From contig JAJZQN010000009.1 of the NCBI GenBank assembly GCA_021847605.1, forward strand, positions 59,712-123,711: a DNA stretch of 64,000 nt, given 5' to 3'. The DNA is from Pseudomonadota bacterium (GTDB lineage: Bacteria > Pseudomonadota > Alphaproteobacteria > Sphingomonadales > Sphingomonadaceae). Position 1 is the first letter of the stretch; every line of letters starts with the position of its first letter. Shown here in pieces: positions 1-8,899 of the stretch. The translations under genes and the position numbers were made by a program. The notes beneath the pieces were generated by a model. The model saw only the letters and a program-made list of their open reading frames with translations, was not told where the DNA came from and did no database searches.

Positions 1-1
1 T

Positions 2-304
2 GCGCAGATCAGCCGCTATTCGATGTTCCCGGCCGTCCCGAACACCCATGCCTATGCCGGCTTCGGCCATCTGGATGGCTATTCGGCGATTTATTACACC
101 TATGTCTGGTCCAAGGCGATCGCGCTCGACCTGTTCACCCGGTTCAAGGCAAACGGCATTCGCGACAAGGCCACCGCCATGCAATATCGCAAACAGGTGC
201 TGGAACCCGGCGGATCGGAGGACGCCAATGTGCTGATCCAGAATTTCCTCGGTCGCCCGCTCAGTCTGGACGCCTTCAAGGATGAACTGGCGGGCAAGCC
301 ATAA
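2..304 (+). CDS. M3 family metallopeptidase, C-terminal end (partial)
   Basis: The reading frame is open from the window edge to a stop at 302-304, so only the last 100 residues are visible. The motif GFGHLDGYSAIYYTYVWSKA followed by DLFTRF and a closing GGS...NFLGRP stretch is typical of the C-terminal helical lobe of thimet-oligopeptidase/Dcp-type M3 zinc peptidases. These cleave oligopeptides in the cytoplasm or periplasm. The HExxH zinc motif lies upstream of the window, so activity and any signal peptide cannot be judged. The family call is good; the subfamily (Dcp, OpdA or a secreted M3 peptidase) is not resolved. Confidence 0.85.
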   Translation, partial: AQISRYSMFPAVPNTHAYAGFGHLDGYSAIYYTYVWSKAIALDLFTRFKANGIRDKATAMQYRKQVLEPGGSEDANVLIQNFLGRPLSLDAFKDELAGKP

Positions 305-332
305 GGCCCGCCGACAGGACAGGAATATTCTT

Positions 333-746
333 ATGCCTCACTCCGCCGGATGCCTGTGCGGCGCCGTCCGCATCCACATCGATGCAGAACCGCTGGCCGC
401 CCGCATGTGCTGGTGCCGTCTGTGCCAATATCTGGGCGGCGGCACGGCAACGGTGAATGTCTGCTTCCCCGCCGACAAGGTGGAGACGACCGGCGAAGTC
501 CGCTGGCATGACAGCGTGGCCGACAGCGGCAATGCGATGAAGCGCGGCTTCTGCCCAGCCTGTGGCACGCCGTTGTTCAGCGCAGCCGAATCGCGCCCGC
601 ACCTGACCTTCATTCGTGCCGGCGCGCTCGATGATCCCTCGCTGATCGGGCCTCAGGCGGTGATCTGGACCGACGCTGCCCCCGACTGGGCGCATATCGA
701 TCCCGATTTGCCCCATTATCCGGCCCAAATCCCGCCCGTGACCTGA
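333..746 (+). CDS. GFA/CENP-V domain protein (glutathione-dependent formaldehyde-activating-like)
   Basis: A 137-residue protein with the zinc-binding pattern of the GFA fold: GCLCGAVRI near the N-terminus, CWCRLCQ about 20 residues later, and CPACGTPLF in the second half. The family coordinates two zinc ions and includes S-(hydroxymethyl)glutathione synthases, but most members have no proven substrate. An ATG at 282 would overlap the preceding gene by 23 bases; ATG 333, just before the conserved GCLCG block, is preferred. The M3 peptidase gene lies 28 bases upstream on the same strand, so co-transcription is possible. Confidence 0.85.
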   Translation: MPHSAGCLCGAVRIHIDAEPLAARMCWCRLCQYLGGGTATVNVCFPADKVETTGEVRWHDSVADSGNAMKRGFCPACGTPLFSAAESRPHLTFIRAGALDDPSLIGPQAVIWTDAAPDWAHIDPDLPHYPAQIPPVT

Positions 747-830
747 AAAAGCCGCTTGCGCGGGGCTGCATTGTCTGTAGCCTCCTCTCCATAGTTCAAG
801 ACCGCGCAAAGACGGCCTGTTCTGGAGAGG

Positions 831-1871
831 ATGATGATGCCGAAACGCGCGTTCTTCCTGTTGTCCTTTGCCCTCTGCCTCACGGCGCCCTCGCTGGCGC
901 GCGCGGCCGACGAAGCGGAAGCATGGACGACCACCGACACCGCAATCCGGGCCGATGCCGCCGGCATTGCCCTGCCGCAGACTGTGGCCGGCCTGTCGCT
1001 CACCAAGAGCGGCGAAGCCTCCAATGGCGGCCGCGCGATCGACAATTATGCCCAATATCTGTCGGACGACGGCGTCGTTCAGGCGACCCTCTATATTTAT
1101 CTGCCCAGCTACGCCGACGCCTCGCTCGCCGCCTATATGACGGACAAGGCCGTGATGGAGCGCTTCGGGCCGAAGACCCGCCGCACCGCCTATGCCAGCG
1201 CGCCCGTCGCCGGCCACGCGAACAGTGCGATCCGCGCCGTCTATGACGATGCAGCCGATGGCGCACTGACGACCGCTGCCGCTTTTGTCCATGCTGGCCG
1301 CTGGATCGTGAAGATGCGCGTAACCGGCCCGACCGAGCGCCGCGCCGACGTGCTGGCTGGCCTCGACGGCATGCTCTCGGCCCTTAGCTTCGACAATCCC
1401 TCAACGCTTCACGCCACTACCCCCGCCCGCTTCGCCGCCTGCCCTTCGGCGGCGGAACAGGGCGATGCACGCCTGACGCGCACCGATGCCGCCGACACGG
1501 CATCGGTGCCGCAGGATGTGCGCCTGCCGCGTGAAGGTCGTGACGCCCTGTGCGTGCGTGGCACCGTGCAGACCGCGCAAGGCAATTATGATATGCTGCA
1601 ACAGGTTGGCCATGCCGATGGCGCGATCATCGTCCCGGTCGATGACAGCGGCACCGTGATGGCGTTCGACCCTGCCCAACAGGGAAGCGGATATAAGCTA
1701 TCGATCCACATGGTCGGCCAGACAGACCTCTATGGCACCTATGATCGCGTCCCGACTGCGCGTCAGGTCGCTGCTATTCTGGATGGGAAAGATCCCCATA
1801 CCGCTCGCGCCGAAGCCACCGCCGCCTATGATGCCAGCGGCGCGGTAAAGATGGTGCAGGCCGGACGCTAA
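831..1871 (+). CDS. Secreted hypothetical protein with signal peptide
   Basis: 346 residues. The first 25 form a Sec signal peptide: basic MMMPKR, a hydrophobic core, then a likely cleavage after ARA before ADEAEAW. The mature part is Ala/Asp-rich with no recognised catalytic motif and two cysteines, at FAACPS and ALCVRG, that could form a disulfide. No transmembrane segment follows the signal, so a periplasmic or exported location is likely. A GGAGAGG ribosome site precedes the ATG cluster at 831-836. A hairpin at 1918-1948 probably ends transcription. I do not recognise the family. Confidence 0.75.
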   Translation: MMMPKRAFFLLSFALCLTAPSLARAADEAEAWTTTDTAIRADAAGIALPQTVAGLSLTKSGEASNGGRAIDNYAQYLSDDGVVQATLYIYLPSYADASLAAYMTDKAVMERFGPKTRRTAYASAPVAGHANSAIRAVYDDAADGALTTAAAFVHAGRWIVKMRVTGPTERRADVLAGLDGMLSALSFDNPSTLHATTPARFAACPSAAEQGDARLTRTDAADTASVPQDVRLPREGRDALCVRGTVQTAQGNYDMLQQVGHADGAIIVPVDDSGTVMAFDPAQQGSGYKLSIHMVGQTDLYGTYDRVPTARQVAAILDGKDPHTARAEATAAYDASGAVKMVQAGR

Positions 1872-1917
1872 CATACGGGCCGGTAACATGCAGGACAGGC
1901 GGCGAAGCCGATGATAG

Positions 1918-1948
1918 ACAGGCTCCCCCGTCACATAGGGGAGCCTGT
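1918..1948 (+). terminator. Hairpin terminator downstream of the secreted hypothetical gene
   Basis: An 11-bp perfect inverted repeat, acaggctcccc with its complement, encloses a 9-base loop 47 bases after the stop of the gene ending at 1871. The T-tract after it is weak, so this could be a Rho-assisted or mRNA-stabilising hairpin. The next gene starts 43 bases further on. Confidence 0.55.
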
Positions 1949-1990
1949 GTCCTACCTCTTCATCCTGACTACAAAATCCGCTCTTCGCGC

Positions 1991-2848
1991 ATGACGATCC
2001 GTCATGCCGGTGCGACCCGTTTCGCCGCCATCCGCACCCGGCTGGAATCGCGCCATGTCACGTCCGGTCCCCGCGCATGGATTTACGAATTTCTGCTGTT
2101 CGGCTTCAAACAGGGATGGGCCTGCCTGTTCGGCGGACTGATGCTGGGATTGCTGCTCGCCACCCACCTCTTCTATCCCGTCCATGCGCCGCTGCATCGC
2201 TATGATTTCCTGACGCTCGCCGCTTTTGCCATTCAGGTGGCGATGCTGACCCTGCGTCTCGAAAGCTGGCGCGAAGCCAAGGTCATCGGCGCCTTTCATA
2301 TCGTCGGCACCATCATGGAATTGTTCAAGACCCACGCGGGATCATGGGTCTATCCCGAAGCCAGCCTGCTTCATATCGGCCCGGTGCCGCTCTTCTCCGG
2401 CTTCATGTATGCCGCCGTGGGCAGTTATATCGCGCGCATCTGGCGCATCTTCGATTTCTCGTTCAGCCATTATCCGCCGCTCTGGACGACATGGCTGCTG
2501 GCCATCGCCATCTATGTGAATTTCTTCGCCCATCACTGGCTGCCCGACATTCGCATCGCCCTGTTCACGGCGGCGGTCCTGCTGTTCGGGCGAAGCTGGA
2601 TTTTCTACACGCCCTGGCGCGAACGACGGAGGATGCCATTGCTGGTCGGCTTCTTCCTCGTCGCCCTGTTCATCTGGCTGGCGGAAAATATCGGCACCTT
2701 CGCCAATGCCTGGAATTATCCCAGCCAGCGGGACGGATGGCATATGGTCAGCGTCAACAAACTGGGCGCCTGGTATCTGCTGATGCTGATTTCCTTCGTC
2801 CTCGTCTCGCTCGTCCACGGCATCCGGCGGGACGATCAGATCAGATAG
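1991..2848 (+). CDS. DUF817 family integral membrane protein
   Basis: 285 residues with about seven to eight hydrophobic segments. Conserved-looking polar stretches lie between them: ESWREAKVIGAFHIVGTIME, THAGSWVYPE, FSGFMYAAVGSYIARIWR and AENIGTFANAWNYPSQ. These match what I know of the DUF817 (YoaT-like) membrane family, whose function is not established. The N-terminus up to about residue 35 is cytoplasm-like and basic. The gene converges with the chemoreceptor-like gene and their 3' ends overlap by 13 bases, so the two transcripts would be partly complementary. Confidence 0.8.
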   Translation: MTIRHAGATRFAAIRTRLESRHVTSGPRAWIYEFLLFGFKQGWACLFGGLMLGLLLATHLFYPVHAPLHRYDFLTLAAFAIQVAMLTLRLESWREAKVIGAFHIVGTIMELFKTHAGSWVYPEASLLHIGPVPLFSGFMYAAVGSYIARIWRIFDFSFSHYPPLWTTWLLAIAIYVNFFAHHWLPDIRIALFTAAVLLFGRSWIFYTPWRERRRMPLLVGFFLVALFIWLAENIGTFANAWNYPSQRDGWHMVSVNKLGAWYLLMLISFVLVSLVHGIRRDDQIR

Positions 2849-4215
2849 CCGACCTCATACAGACCCCATCGCCGCCCACCGAAGACCAGCGGCACGAACA
2901 CGCTGCGCAACGCACGATACCGCCCCTCGCCCAAATCCTGCCGATAGGTGTAGAGGAAGAAATCCCCCTCGCCATCCAGCGCCCGGCGCGTCTGTCCGTC
3001 CATGAAAATCTGGCGATTGCGGGCATGTTCCATATTCCATTGCGCCTCGCCCGCCCGCTGCGGCTGGCTGCGCGAATGAATATGGGTGGGCAGATAGCCG
3101 TTCATGTCGATCAGGCAGCAACCAATGACCGACGGATCGCGGCCCGTCTCCCGATCCAGTACCGGCCGGATCATCGCGTCGGCAAAGCCGGTAAAGCCGG
3201 TCAGATACTGGGTCGGACCCGACCCGGCAATCGGCTGATAATGCCGGTCGAACAGGGCATCGATCGTCAGCGCGCCGCTATCCAGCGCCCGTTCGATCAG
3301 GCGCGACACCTCTTCCGCACCCTCCTCCGCCATGGCGATATAGCGGCTGTTGCGGGTCCGGCGCGGTCCATGGGCGGCACGGTTGAGCATGTCATTGGCC
3401 ATGCCCTCCAGCGCTTCCAACTGATCGCGGGCCGTCCCCACGCGCATGGCGCTTTCGCTGGCCGACTGGCTGAATATCGACAATCCATGGCGCAGCGCGC
3501 CGACATCATGATTGGCGGCGTCGGTGCAATGAACAATCGTGTCGGATCGCTCGCCAAATTGCGTTACCAGCGACGCGATTTCGGTCATGGTCAATCGCAG
3601 CCGGTCGATATGCGCGCTGACATCGCGCCCTCGCACGATATTCCCCTCGACACCGCCGATCAGCGTCCGGGCATCCCGGTCCAACTGGCCCAGCTTCTCG
3701 CCGACAGAAGCCGATGATTCCCCGGCCTGTGCGGCCAGCCGCCGTATCTCGTCGGCGACAACGGCAAATCCGCGCGTTTCCTCGCCGCCCCGCGCGGCCT
3801 CGATCGCGGCATTGACGCCCAGCAATCGGGTCTGATGCGCTATTGCCCCCAACTGGCTGGAAATATCGCCGACCGTTTCAATCACGTCCAGAAAGCCGCG
3901 CAGATGGGTTTCCAATCCCGTGACATGCGTGACCAGTTGCGACACTTCGCCCAGCGAATGGGTCACGACATCATGGCCATCGGCGATGATCTGCCCCGCC
4001 CGGCGCGCCGTCACGCTCAATTCCTGCGCCGCCGCCACGCTTTCCCCCTGACTGGCGGCCAGGGTCGTCATATTCGCCTGTAGATCGGACAGATGCGCCG
4101 CATCGGACTGGATGCGGCGGTTCACCTCACCCAGAAAGCCTGCGGTTTCGCTGCATTGCAATGCTATGTCGCCTGACCATTCCCCCAGGTCAGCCAACAA
4201 GTCCCCGTTTTCCAA
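2836..4215 (-). CDS. Soluble methyl-accepting chemotaxis-type signalling protein
   Basis: 459 residues, no transmembrane helix. Residues about 30-290 form a long coiled coil with the MCP signalling-hairpin signature: DISSQLGAIAHQTRLLGVNA, then IEAARGGEETRGFAVVADEI and RRLAAQ. The C-terminal 150 residues form a separate globular domain (YRQDLGEGRYRAL, EVGYLI at the end) that may sense a ligand; I do not recognise its family, though Cache- or PAS-like is possible. The start is TTG at 4215, as no in-frame ATG lies between it and the upstream stop. No che genes are nearby, so it would act on a pathway encoded elsewhere. Confidence 0.8.
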   Translation of the reverse strand: MENGDLLADLGEWSGDIALQCSETAGFLGEVNRRIQSDAAHLSDLQANMTTLAASQGESVAAAQELSVTARRAGQIIADGHDVVTHSLGEVSQLVTHVTGLETHLRGFLDVIETVGDISSQLGAIAHQTRLLGVNAAIEAARGGEETRGFAVVADEIRRLAAQAGESSASVGEKLGQLDRDARTLIGGVEGNIVRGRDVSAHIDRLRLTMTEIASLVTQFGERSDTIVHCTDAANHDVGALRHGLSIFSQSASESAMRVGTARDQLEALEGMANDMLNRAAHGPRRTRNSRYIAMAEEGAEEVSRLIERALDSGALTIDALFDRHYQPIAGSGPTQYLTGFTGFADAMIRPVLDRETGRDPSVIGCCLIDMNGYLPTHIHSRSQPQRAGEAQWNMEHARNRQIFMDGQTRRALDGEGDFFLYTYRQDLGEGRYRALRSVFVPLVFGGRRWGLYEVGYLI

Positions 4216-4345
4216 GCGCGCCCCATCTATGCTGTCACACAGGATAGTGACGGATTAACCATGCACCGCAACACTTAATATTCTGCCAAGGGCGCAGCCG
4301 CGCAATCGACTTGCTTCCCGCCGCGCGCTGACCGACACTGGCGTC

Positions 4346-5521
4346 ATGCTCCTCAACTTCCTCGACGCGCTGCGCGCCGCCGGCATTCCCGCCAGTATCA
4401 AGGAACATCTGATGCTGCTCGAAGCATTGGATCGCGACATCATCGCCCGACGGCCCGAGGATTTCTATTATCTCGCCCGCGCTACCTATGTGAAGGATGA
4501 AGGGCTGCTCGACCGCTTCGATCAGGTGTTCGCCCGCGTGTTCAAGGGGGTGCTGGACGCGGATGACCTGCAAACCGACATTCCCGAAGAATGGCTGCGC
4601 CTTGTCGCCGAAAAATATCTGAGCGCTGAAGAGATGGAGAAGATCAAGTCGCTCGGCGACTGGGACACCATCATGGATACGCTGCGCAAAAGGCTGGAGG
4701 AGCAGGAGGGCCGGCATCAGGGCGGCAGCAAATGGATCGGCACCGGAGGCACATCCCCCTTCGGCCATGGCGGCTACAACCCTGAAGGGGTGCGGATCGG
4801 CGGGGAAAGCCGCCACAAGCGCGCTATCAAGGTGTGGGAAAAGCGCGAATTCGCCAATCTGGACAGCACGCGCGAACTCGGCACGCGCAATATCAAGGTC
4901 GCGCTGCGCCGCCTGCGCCGCTTCGCGCGGGAGGGGGCAGCCGACGAACTGGACCTCGAAGAAACCATTCGCGGCACCGCGCGGCAGGGCTGGCTCGACA
5001 TCCGCATGCGGCCCGAGCGGCATAATGCGGTGAAACTGCTGCTCTTCCTCGACGTGGGCGGATCGATGGACCCGTTCATTCACCTGTGCGAGGAACTATT
5101 CTCGGCCGCCACGGGCGAATTCAAGAATATGGAATTTTTCTACTTCCATAACTGCCTGTACGAAGGCGTGTGGAAGGATAATCGCCGTCGCTTTGCCGAA
5201 CGCACGCCGACATGGGATATTCTCCACAAATATGGCCATGATTACAAGGTGATCTTCGTCGGTGACGCAGCGATGAGTCCCTATGAAATCAGCCATCCGG
5301 GCGGCTCGGTCGAACATATGAATGATGAGGCGGGCGCCGTCTGGCTGCAACGCATCACCCACACCTACCCCGCCACCATCTGGCTCAATCCCGCATCACA
5401 GGCTCATTGGGGATACAGCCACTCGACCCAGATCATCCGCCAGTTGATGAACGACCGTATGTATCCGCTCACTATCGAAGGGATCGACGCGGGCATGCGC
5501 GAACTGACGCGCAAGCGATAG
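4346..5521 (+). CDS. VWA domain protein of the CoxE family
   Basis: 391 residues. The N-terminal half (FLDALRAAGIPASIKEHLML, later FYYLARATYVKDE) is the helical region seen in CoxE-like VWA proteins. The C-terminal half holds the von Willebrand A fold with a MIDAS-type metal motif LLFLDVGGSMD near residue 235, and VIFVGDAAMSPYE further on. In the family this protein usually pairs with a MoxR-type AAA+ ATPase to insert metals or remodel a target enzyme. No such ATPase is next to it here. The ATG at 4346 gives the usual family length. Confidence 0.85.
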   Translation: MLLNFLDALRAAGIPASIKEHLMLLEALDRDIIARRPEDFYYLARATYVKDEGLLDRFDQVFARVFKGVLDADDLQTDIPEEWLRLVAEKYLSAEEMEKIKSLGDWDTIMDTLRKRLEEQEGRHQGGSKWIGTGGTSPFGHGGYNPEGVRIGGESRHKRAIKVWEKREFANLDSTRELGTRNIKVALRRLRRFAREGAADELDLEETIRGTARQGWLDIRMRPERHNAVKLLLFLDVGGSMDPFIHLCEELFSAATGEFKNMEFFYFHNCLYEGVWKDNRRRFAERTPTWDILHKYGHDYKVIFVGDAAMSPYEISHPGGSVEHMNDEAGAVWLQRITHTYPATIWLNPASQAHWGYSHSTQIIRQLMNDRMYPLTIEGIDAGMRELTRKR

Positions 5522-5654
5522 GACGCCTCCTGAGGGCGATAATCCGCATGTCCGATTACAAAGTGCGACAAATCAACGGGGTGGCTGGCACAAATCTGCG
5601 ACAGGCGACTTCTACATCCGGGTCTATCGAAAGACATCATAAGGAGAAGTCGCC

Positions 5655-5987
5655 ATGAACCGTTTGACCGCTGTGATCGCCGCCAGCGTCGCCCTGATCG
5701 GGGTTGCGACGCCAATGGCCGCCAGTGCTGCCCCGTGGCAGAATATCAATGCGCGTCAGGGACGCCTTGATGCCCGCATCGATCAGGGCATCCGTTCGGG
5801 CGCGCTCAATCGTAACGAGGCCAATCGCATCCGCTCCGATTTCCGGGCGCTCGCCGCACGGGAGGGCGATTACCGCCGATCGGGCGGCCTCAGCTACCGC
5901 GAACGCGCCGATCTCGACCGCCGCTTCGACGCGCTGAGCGCCCGCATCCGCGTTCAGAAACATGATGGCCAGCATCGCCGCTGGTAA
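5655..5987 (+). CDS. Small secreted hypothetical protein
   Basis: 110 residues. A clear Sec signal peptide (MNRLTAVIAASVALIG, cleavage near ASAAPW) is followed by an arginine-rich helical mature part. It has two related segments, ARQGRLDARIDQGIRSGALN and YRERADLDRRFDALSARIR, suggesting a helical hairpin. Related small periplasmic proteins are frequent in sphingomonads, but I know of no assigned function. AAGGAGAAG precedes the ATG by six bases. A strong hairpin with T's follows the stop, so it is probably monocistronic. Confidence 0.8.
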   Translation: MNRLTAVIAASVALIGVATPMAASAAPWQNINARQGRLDARIDQGIRSGALNRNEANRIRSDFRALAAREGDYRRSGGLSYRERADLDRRFDALSARIRVQKHDGQHRRW

Positions 5988-5997
5988 TGCCGAAAGC

Positions 5998-6026
5998 AGG
6001 GGTCGCTGTCCTACAGCGGCCCCTTT
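5998..6026 (+). terminator. Intrinsic terminator after the small secreted protein gene
   Basis: An 11-bp stem with one G-T pair, a five-base loop (tccta) and a run of three T's immediately after the stem. It lies 11 bases after the stop codon at 5987 and separates this gene from the convergent anmK gene. Confidence 0.65.
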
Positions 6027-6113
6027 CCGCTATCCTGTGCGGGTCAGTGCAGACTTTGCGATAGGATCAAGCCAGCGTAATATTATGTCAAAATCGCCGG
6101 GAAATATGGGAAG

Positions 6114-7199
6114 TTAAGCCCGAAACAACACGCCGCCAGTCATCGGCTCCGGCACCCCGGTCGTCCCCGGAAAGCTGATCGGCAGTTCTTTCAGATGCCG
6201 CACCGCCATATAGGCAAAGCCCTGTGCTTCCAGCGCATCGCCGTCCCAGCCCAAGCCATCGACCGGCTCGACCATTATCCCGGTCCGCTGCGCCAGCATC
6301 GCCATCATCGTGCCATTATGCCGCCCGCCACCGGCAACATGGATCGCCACCGGCGGATGCGGCAGATGCTCTACCGCCCGCGCGACTGCCGCCGCCGTGA
6401 ACGCCGTCAGCGTCGCCGCGCCATCCTCCAGGCTGAGGCCACGAACCGCCTCGATGGTAAAGGCTTCGCGGTCGATGCTCTTGGGCGGCGGCGCGACAAA
6501 CCAAGGATCGGCCATCATCGCGGCCAGCCGTTCTTCGTCCACCCGTCCCTTCGCCGCCGCAGCGCCATCGGCATCATAGGCGCCCGCGCCATGGGCCTGC
6601 ATCCAGTTATCGATCAGGCCGCTCGCCATTCCCGTATCGAACGCGATCAGCGTCCCGTCCGCCCCGACATAGGTGATATTGGCCACCCCCCCCAGATTGA
6701 GGATCGCCGCCGGCTTTTCCAGCGCATCGGCCAGAGCGCGATGCAATACCGGCAGCAACGGCGCGCCCTGCCCGCCCGCCGCCACATCCGCGCTGCGCAG
6801 GTCGCCCACCACGTCGATACCGAACGCCCCGGCCAGCGCAGCGCCGTCGCCAATCTGCCAGGTCCATCCCCATTCGGGCCGATGCGCCACGGTATGCCCA
6901 TGAAAGCCGATGATGCCCACATCCTCCGCCACATGGCCGCTTCGCCCCAGCAGGTCGGCAACCGCCTGCACATGATATTCGGTCAGCTCCGCCTCGACCG
7001 ACGCGATCAACGGTTCGAACCCCGGCTTCTCCATCGTCATCGCCCGCGCACACGCTTCCGCCAGCCGCACCCGGAACCCATCGCTATAGGACATGGCATG
7101 AAAAGCGACCGCTTCGACCGTCCCTGCCCCGTCCGTTTCGATGAGCGCCGCGTCGATCCCGTCGCGCGATGTGCCGGACATCAGGCCGATTGCCAACAT
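6114..7199 (-). CDS. anmK: Anhydro-N-acetylmuramic acid kinase
   Basis: 361 residues. AnmK phosphorylates and hydrolyses 1,6-anhydro-MurNAc to MurNAc-6-phosphate in cell-wall recycling. The N-terminus [20 protein letters not shown] is the family's phosphate-binding signature. [30 protein letters not shown] and the C-terminal [12 protein letters not shown] also fit. An ATG 63 bases further upstream would add an unconserved extension and overlap tyrS, so 7199 is preferred. It is divergent from tyrS with 55 bases between starts, so both promoters share that short gap. The length matches the family. Confidence 0.95.
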   Translation of the reverse strand: MLAIGLMSGTSRDGIDAALIETDGAGTVEAVAFHAMSYSDGFRVRLAEACARAMTMEKPGFEPLIASVEAELTEYHVQAVADLLGRSGHVAEDVGIIGFHGHTVAHRPEWGWTWQIGDGAALAGAFGIDVVGDLRSADVAAGGQGAPLLPVLHRALADALEKPAAILNLGGVANITYVGADGTLIAFDTGMASGLIDNWMQAHGAGAYDADGAAAAKGRVDEERLAAMMADPWFVAPPPKSIDREAFTIEAVRGLSLEDGAATLTAFTAAAVARAVEHLPHPPVAIHVAGGGRHNGTMMAMLAQRTGIMVEPVDGLGWDGDALEAQGFAYMAVRHLKELPISFPGTTGVPEPMTGGVLFRA

Positions 7200-7254
7200 G
7201 ATCGAAAACTCCGCCTCTTTTCCACTTGCTGCCCCAATGCTACAGGCGCGCGCC

Positions 7255-8472
7255 ATGAGCAACTATCAGTCCGATCTCCTCCGCCTTCTCGACGAACGCG
7301 GCTACATCCACCAACTGACCGACGCACAGGGTCTCGACGCCCTCGCCGTCAAGCAGGTGGTGCCGGGCTATATCGGCTTTGATCCGACGGCGCCTTCGCT
7401 GCATGTCGGCAGTCTGGTTCAGATCATGATGCTGCGCCGCATGCAGCAGGCAGGTCACAAGCCCATCGTCCTGATGGGCGGCGGCACCGGCAAGATTGGC
7501 GACCCTTCGCTGCGCGATGAGGCGCGCTCCTTGCTGACGGTCGAAAAGATCAACGAGAATGTCGCCAGCATCAAGCGAGTGTTCGAACGTTTCCTGACAT
7601 TTGGTGACGGTCCGTCCGATGCGATCATGGTCGACAATGCCGACTGGCTCGATGCCCTCGAATATATCCCCTTCCTGCGCGACATCGGCCAGCATTTCTC
7701 GGTCAACCGGATGCTCAGCTTCGATTCGGTGAAGCTGCGCCTCGATCGCGAGCAGTCGCTCAGCTTCCTCGAATTCAACTACATGATCCTTCAGGCTTAC
7801 GACTTTCTGGAATTGTCGCGCCGCGCCGAATGTCGCCTCCAGATGGGCGGATCGGATCAGTGGGGTAATATCGTCAACGGCATCGAGTTGTCGCGCCGCG
7901 TCGATGGTACGCAGGTATTCGGCCTGACTTCTCCGCTCATCACGACTGCCGACGGCGGCAAGATGGGCAAGACCGCCAAGGGCGCGGTGTGGCTCAATGC
8001 CGATGCGCTGGCGCCCTATGATTATTGGCAGTTCTGGCGCAACACGCAGGATGCCGATGTCGGCCGCTTCATGCGCCTGTTCACCGACCTGCCGCTGGAC
8101 GAAATCGCCCGGTTGGAGGCTCTGGAAGGCGCGGAGATCAACGAGGCGAAGAAGATTCTCGCCCATGCCGCAACCGCCATGGCCCATGGTGAGGAAGCCG
8201 CCACCGCTGCTGCCGAAACCGCACGCAAAACGTTCGAGGAAGGCGCATCTGACGCCAACCTGCCGACCGTCAGTCTGGGCGCGGAAGGGCTGAGCGTTGT
8301 TCAGGCCACCACCGGCCTCGGCTTTGCGACCTCCAACAAGGAAGTCCGCCGCAAGCTGACCGAAGGCGCGATCAAAGTGAATGGCGAAACCGTCACCGAT
8401 CATACGGTCATGCTGAAAGCTGGCGACAAGCTGAGCTTCGGGGCGAAGAAACACGGGCTGATCGTCGACTAA
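7255..8472 (+). CDS. tyrS: Tyrosyl-tRNA synthetase
   Basis: 405 residues, class I aminoacyl-tRNA synthetase charging tRNA-Tyr. The HIGH-equivalent is HVGSL at residue 50 and the KMSKS-equivalent is KMGKT near residue 236. The tyrosine-binding part includes [11 protein letters not shown] and [14 protein letters not shown], and the C-terminal 65 residues form an S4-like RNA-binding domain ([20 protein letters not shown]). The frame is open from 7141, but [12 protein letters not shown] at 7255 matches the usual N-terminus; the earlier region is antisense to anmK. Confidence 0.97.
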   Translation: MSNYQSDLLRLLDERGYIHQLTDAQGLDALAVKQVVPGYIGFDPTAPSLHVGSLVQIMMLRRMQQAGHKPIVLMGGGTGKIGDPSLRDEARSLLTVEKINENVASIKRVFERFLTFGDGPSDAIMVDNADWLDALEYIPFLRDIGQHFSVNRMLSFDSVKLRLDREQSLSFLEFNYMILQAYDFLELSRRAECRLQMGGSDQWGNIVNGIELSRRVDGTQVFGLTSPLITTADGGKMGKTAKGAVWLNADALAPYDYWQFWRNTQDADVGRFMRLFTDLPLDEIARLEALEGAEINEAKKILAHAATAMAHGEEAATAAAETARKTFEEGASDANLPTVSLGAEGLSVVQATTGLGFATSNKEVRRKLTEGAIKVNGETVTDHTVMLKAGDKLSFGAKKHGLIVD

Positions 8473-8545
8473 AGAAAAGCCCTAGGCCGAAATTAAGCAT
8501 ATCCGGCAGCATTTCGTCCATTTTTCGGGCGCTAGGCTGCCGGAC

Positions 8546-8899
8546 ATGCCTTCGGTCTTTGCCAATCTCGATCATGTGATGCGTTCGCGCGATCCCTCCG
8601 TCGAACAGAGGCGCGCCAGCCGCGACCTTGTCGACATGGTCAGTCATGCGACGGCCCGCGGCCGCACCCATGGGGTGCAGATCATCAATATATCCCCGCT
8701 GGGCCTGATGTGCCGCAGCGATGGCGAATGGCTGGCGGGCGAACGCGCCACCATCTGGCTGCCGATCCTGACCGACTATCCGGCCGACATCCGCTGGTGT
8801 CAGGATGGCCGCGTCGGCATGGAATTTGTCGAACCGATCAAACCGCGCATCTACGACGCGCTGATGGCGCTTATCCCGCCGCGTCGGACGGCCTGGTGA
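8546..8899 (+). CDS. PilZ domain protein
   Basis: 117 residues, essentially one PilZ domain. An arginine-rich RRASRDLV precedes IINISPLGLMCRS, the NxSxxG half of the c-di-GMP binding motif. The barrel continues through ATIWLPILTDYPADIRW and RVGMEFVEP. Such stand-alone proteins bind cyclic di-GMP and modulate motility or exopolysaccharide. The arginine motif is not a textbook RxxxR, so binding is probable rather than certain. The 3' end overlaps the convergent MscS gene by 29 bases. Confidence 0.82.
   Translation: MPSVFANLDHVMRSRDPSVEQRRASRDLVDMVSHATARGRTHGVQIINISPLGLMCRSDGEWLAGERATIWLPILTDYPADIRWCQDGRVGMEFVEPIKPRIYDALMALIPPRRTAW

Noticed and set aside
2344..3717. 457-codon open frame on the plus strand
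   Set aside because: It is a shadow of the DUF817 gene and of the antisense of the chemoreceptor-like gene; composition is Arg/Pro-rich with no family features.
7240..8454. 404-codon minus-strand frame
   Set aside because: Antisense of tyrS, whose motifs are unmistakable on the plus strand.
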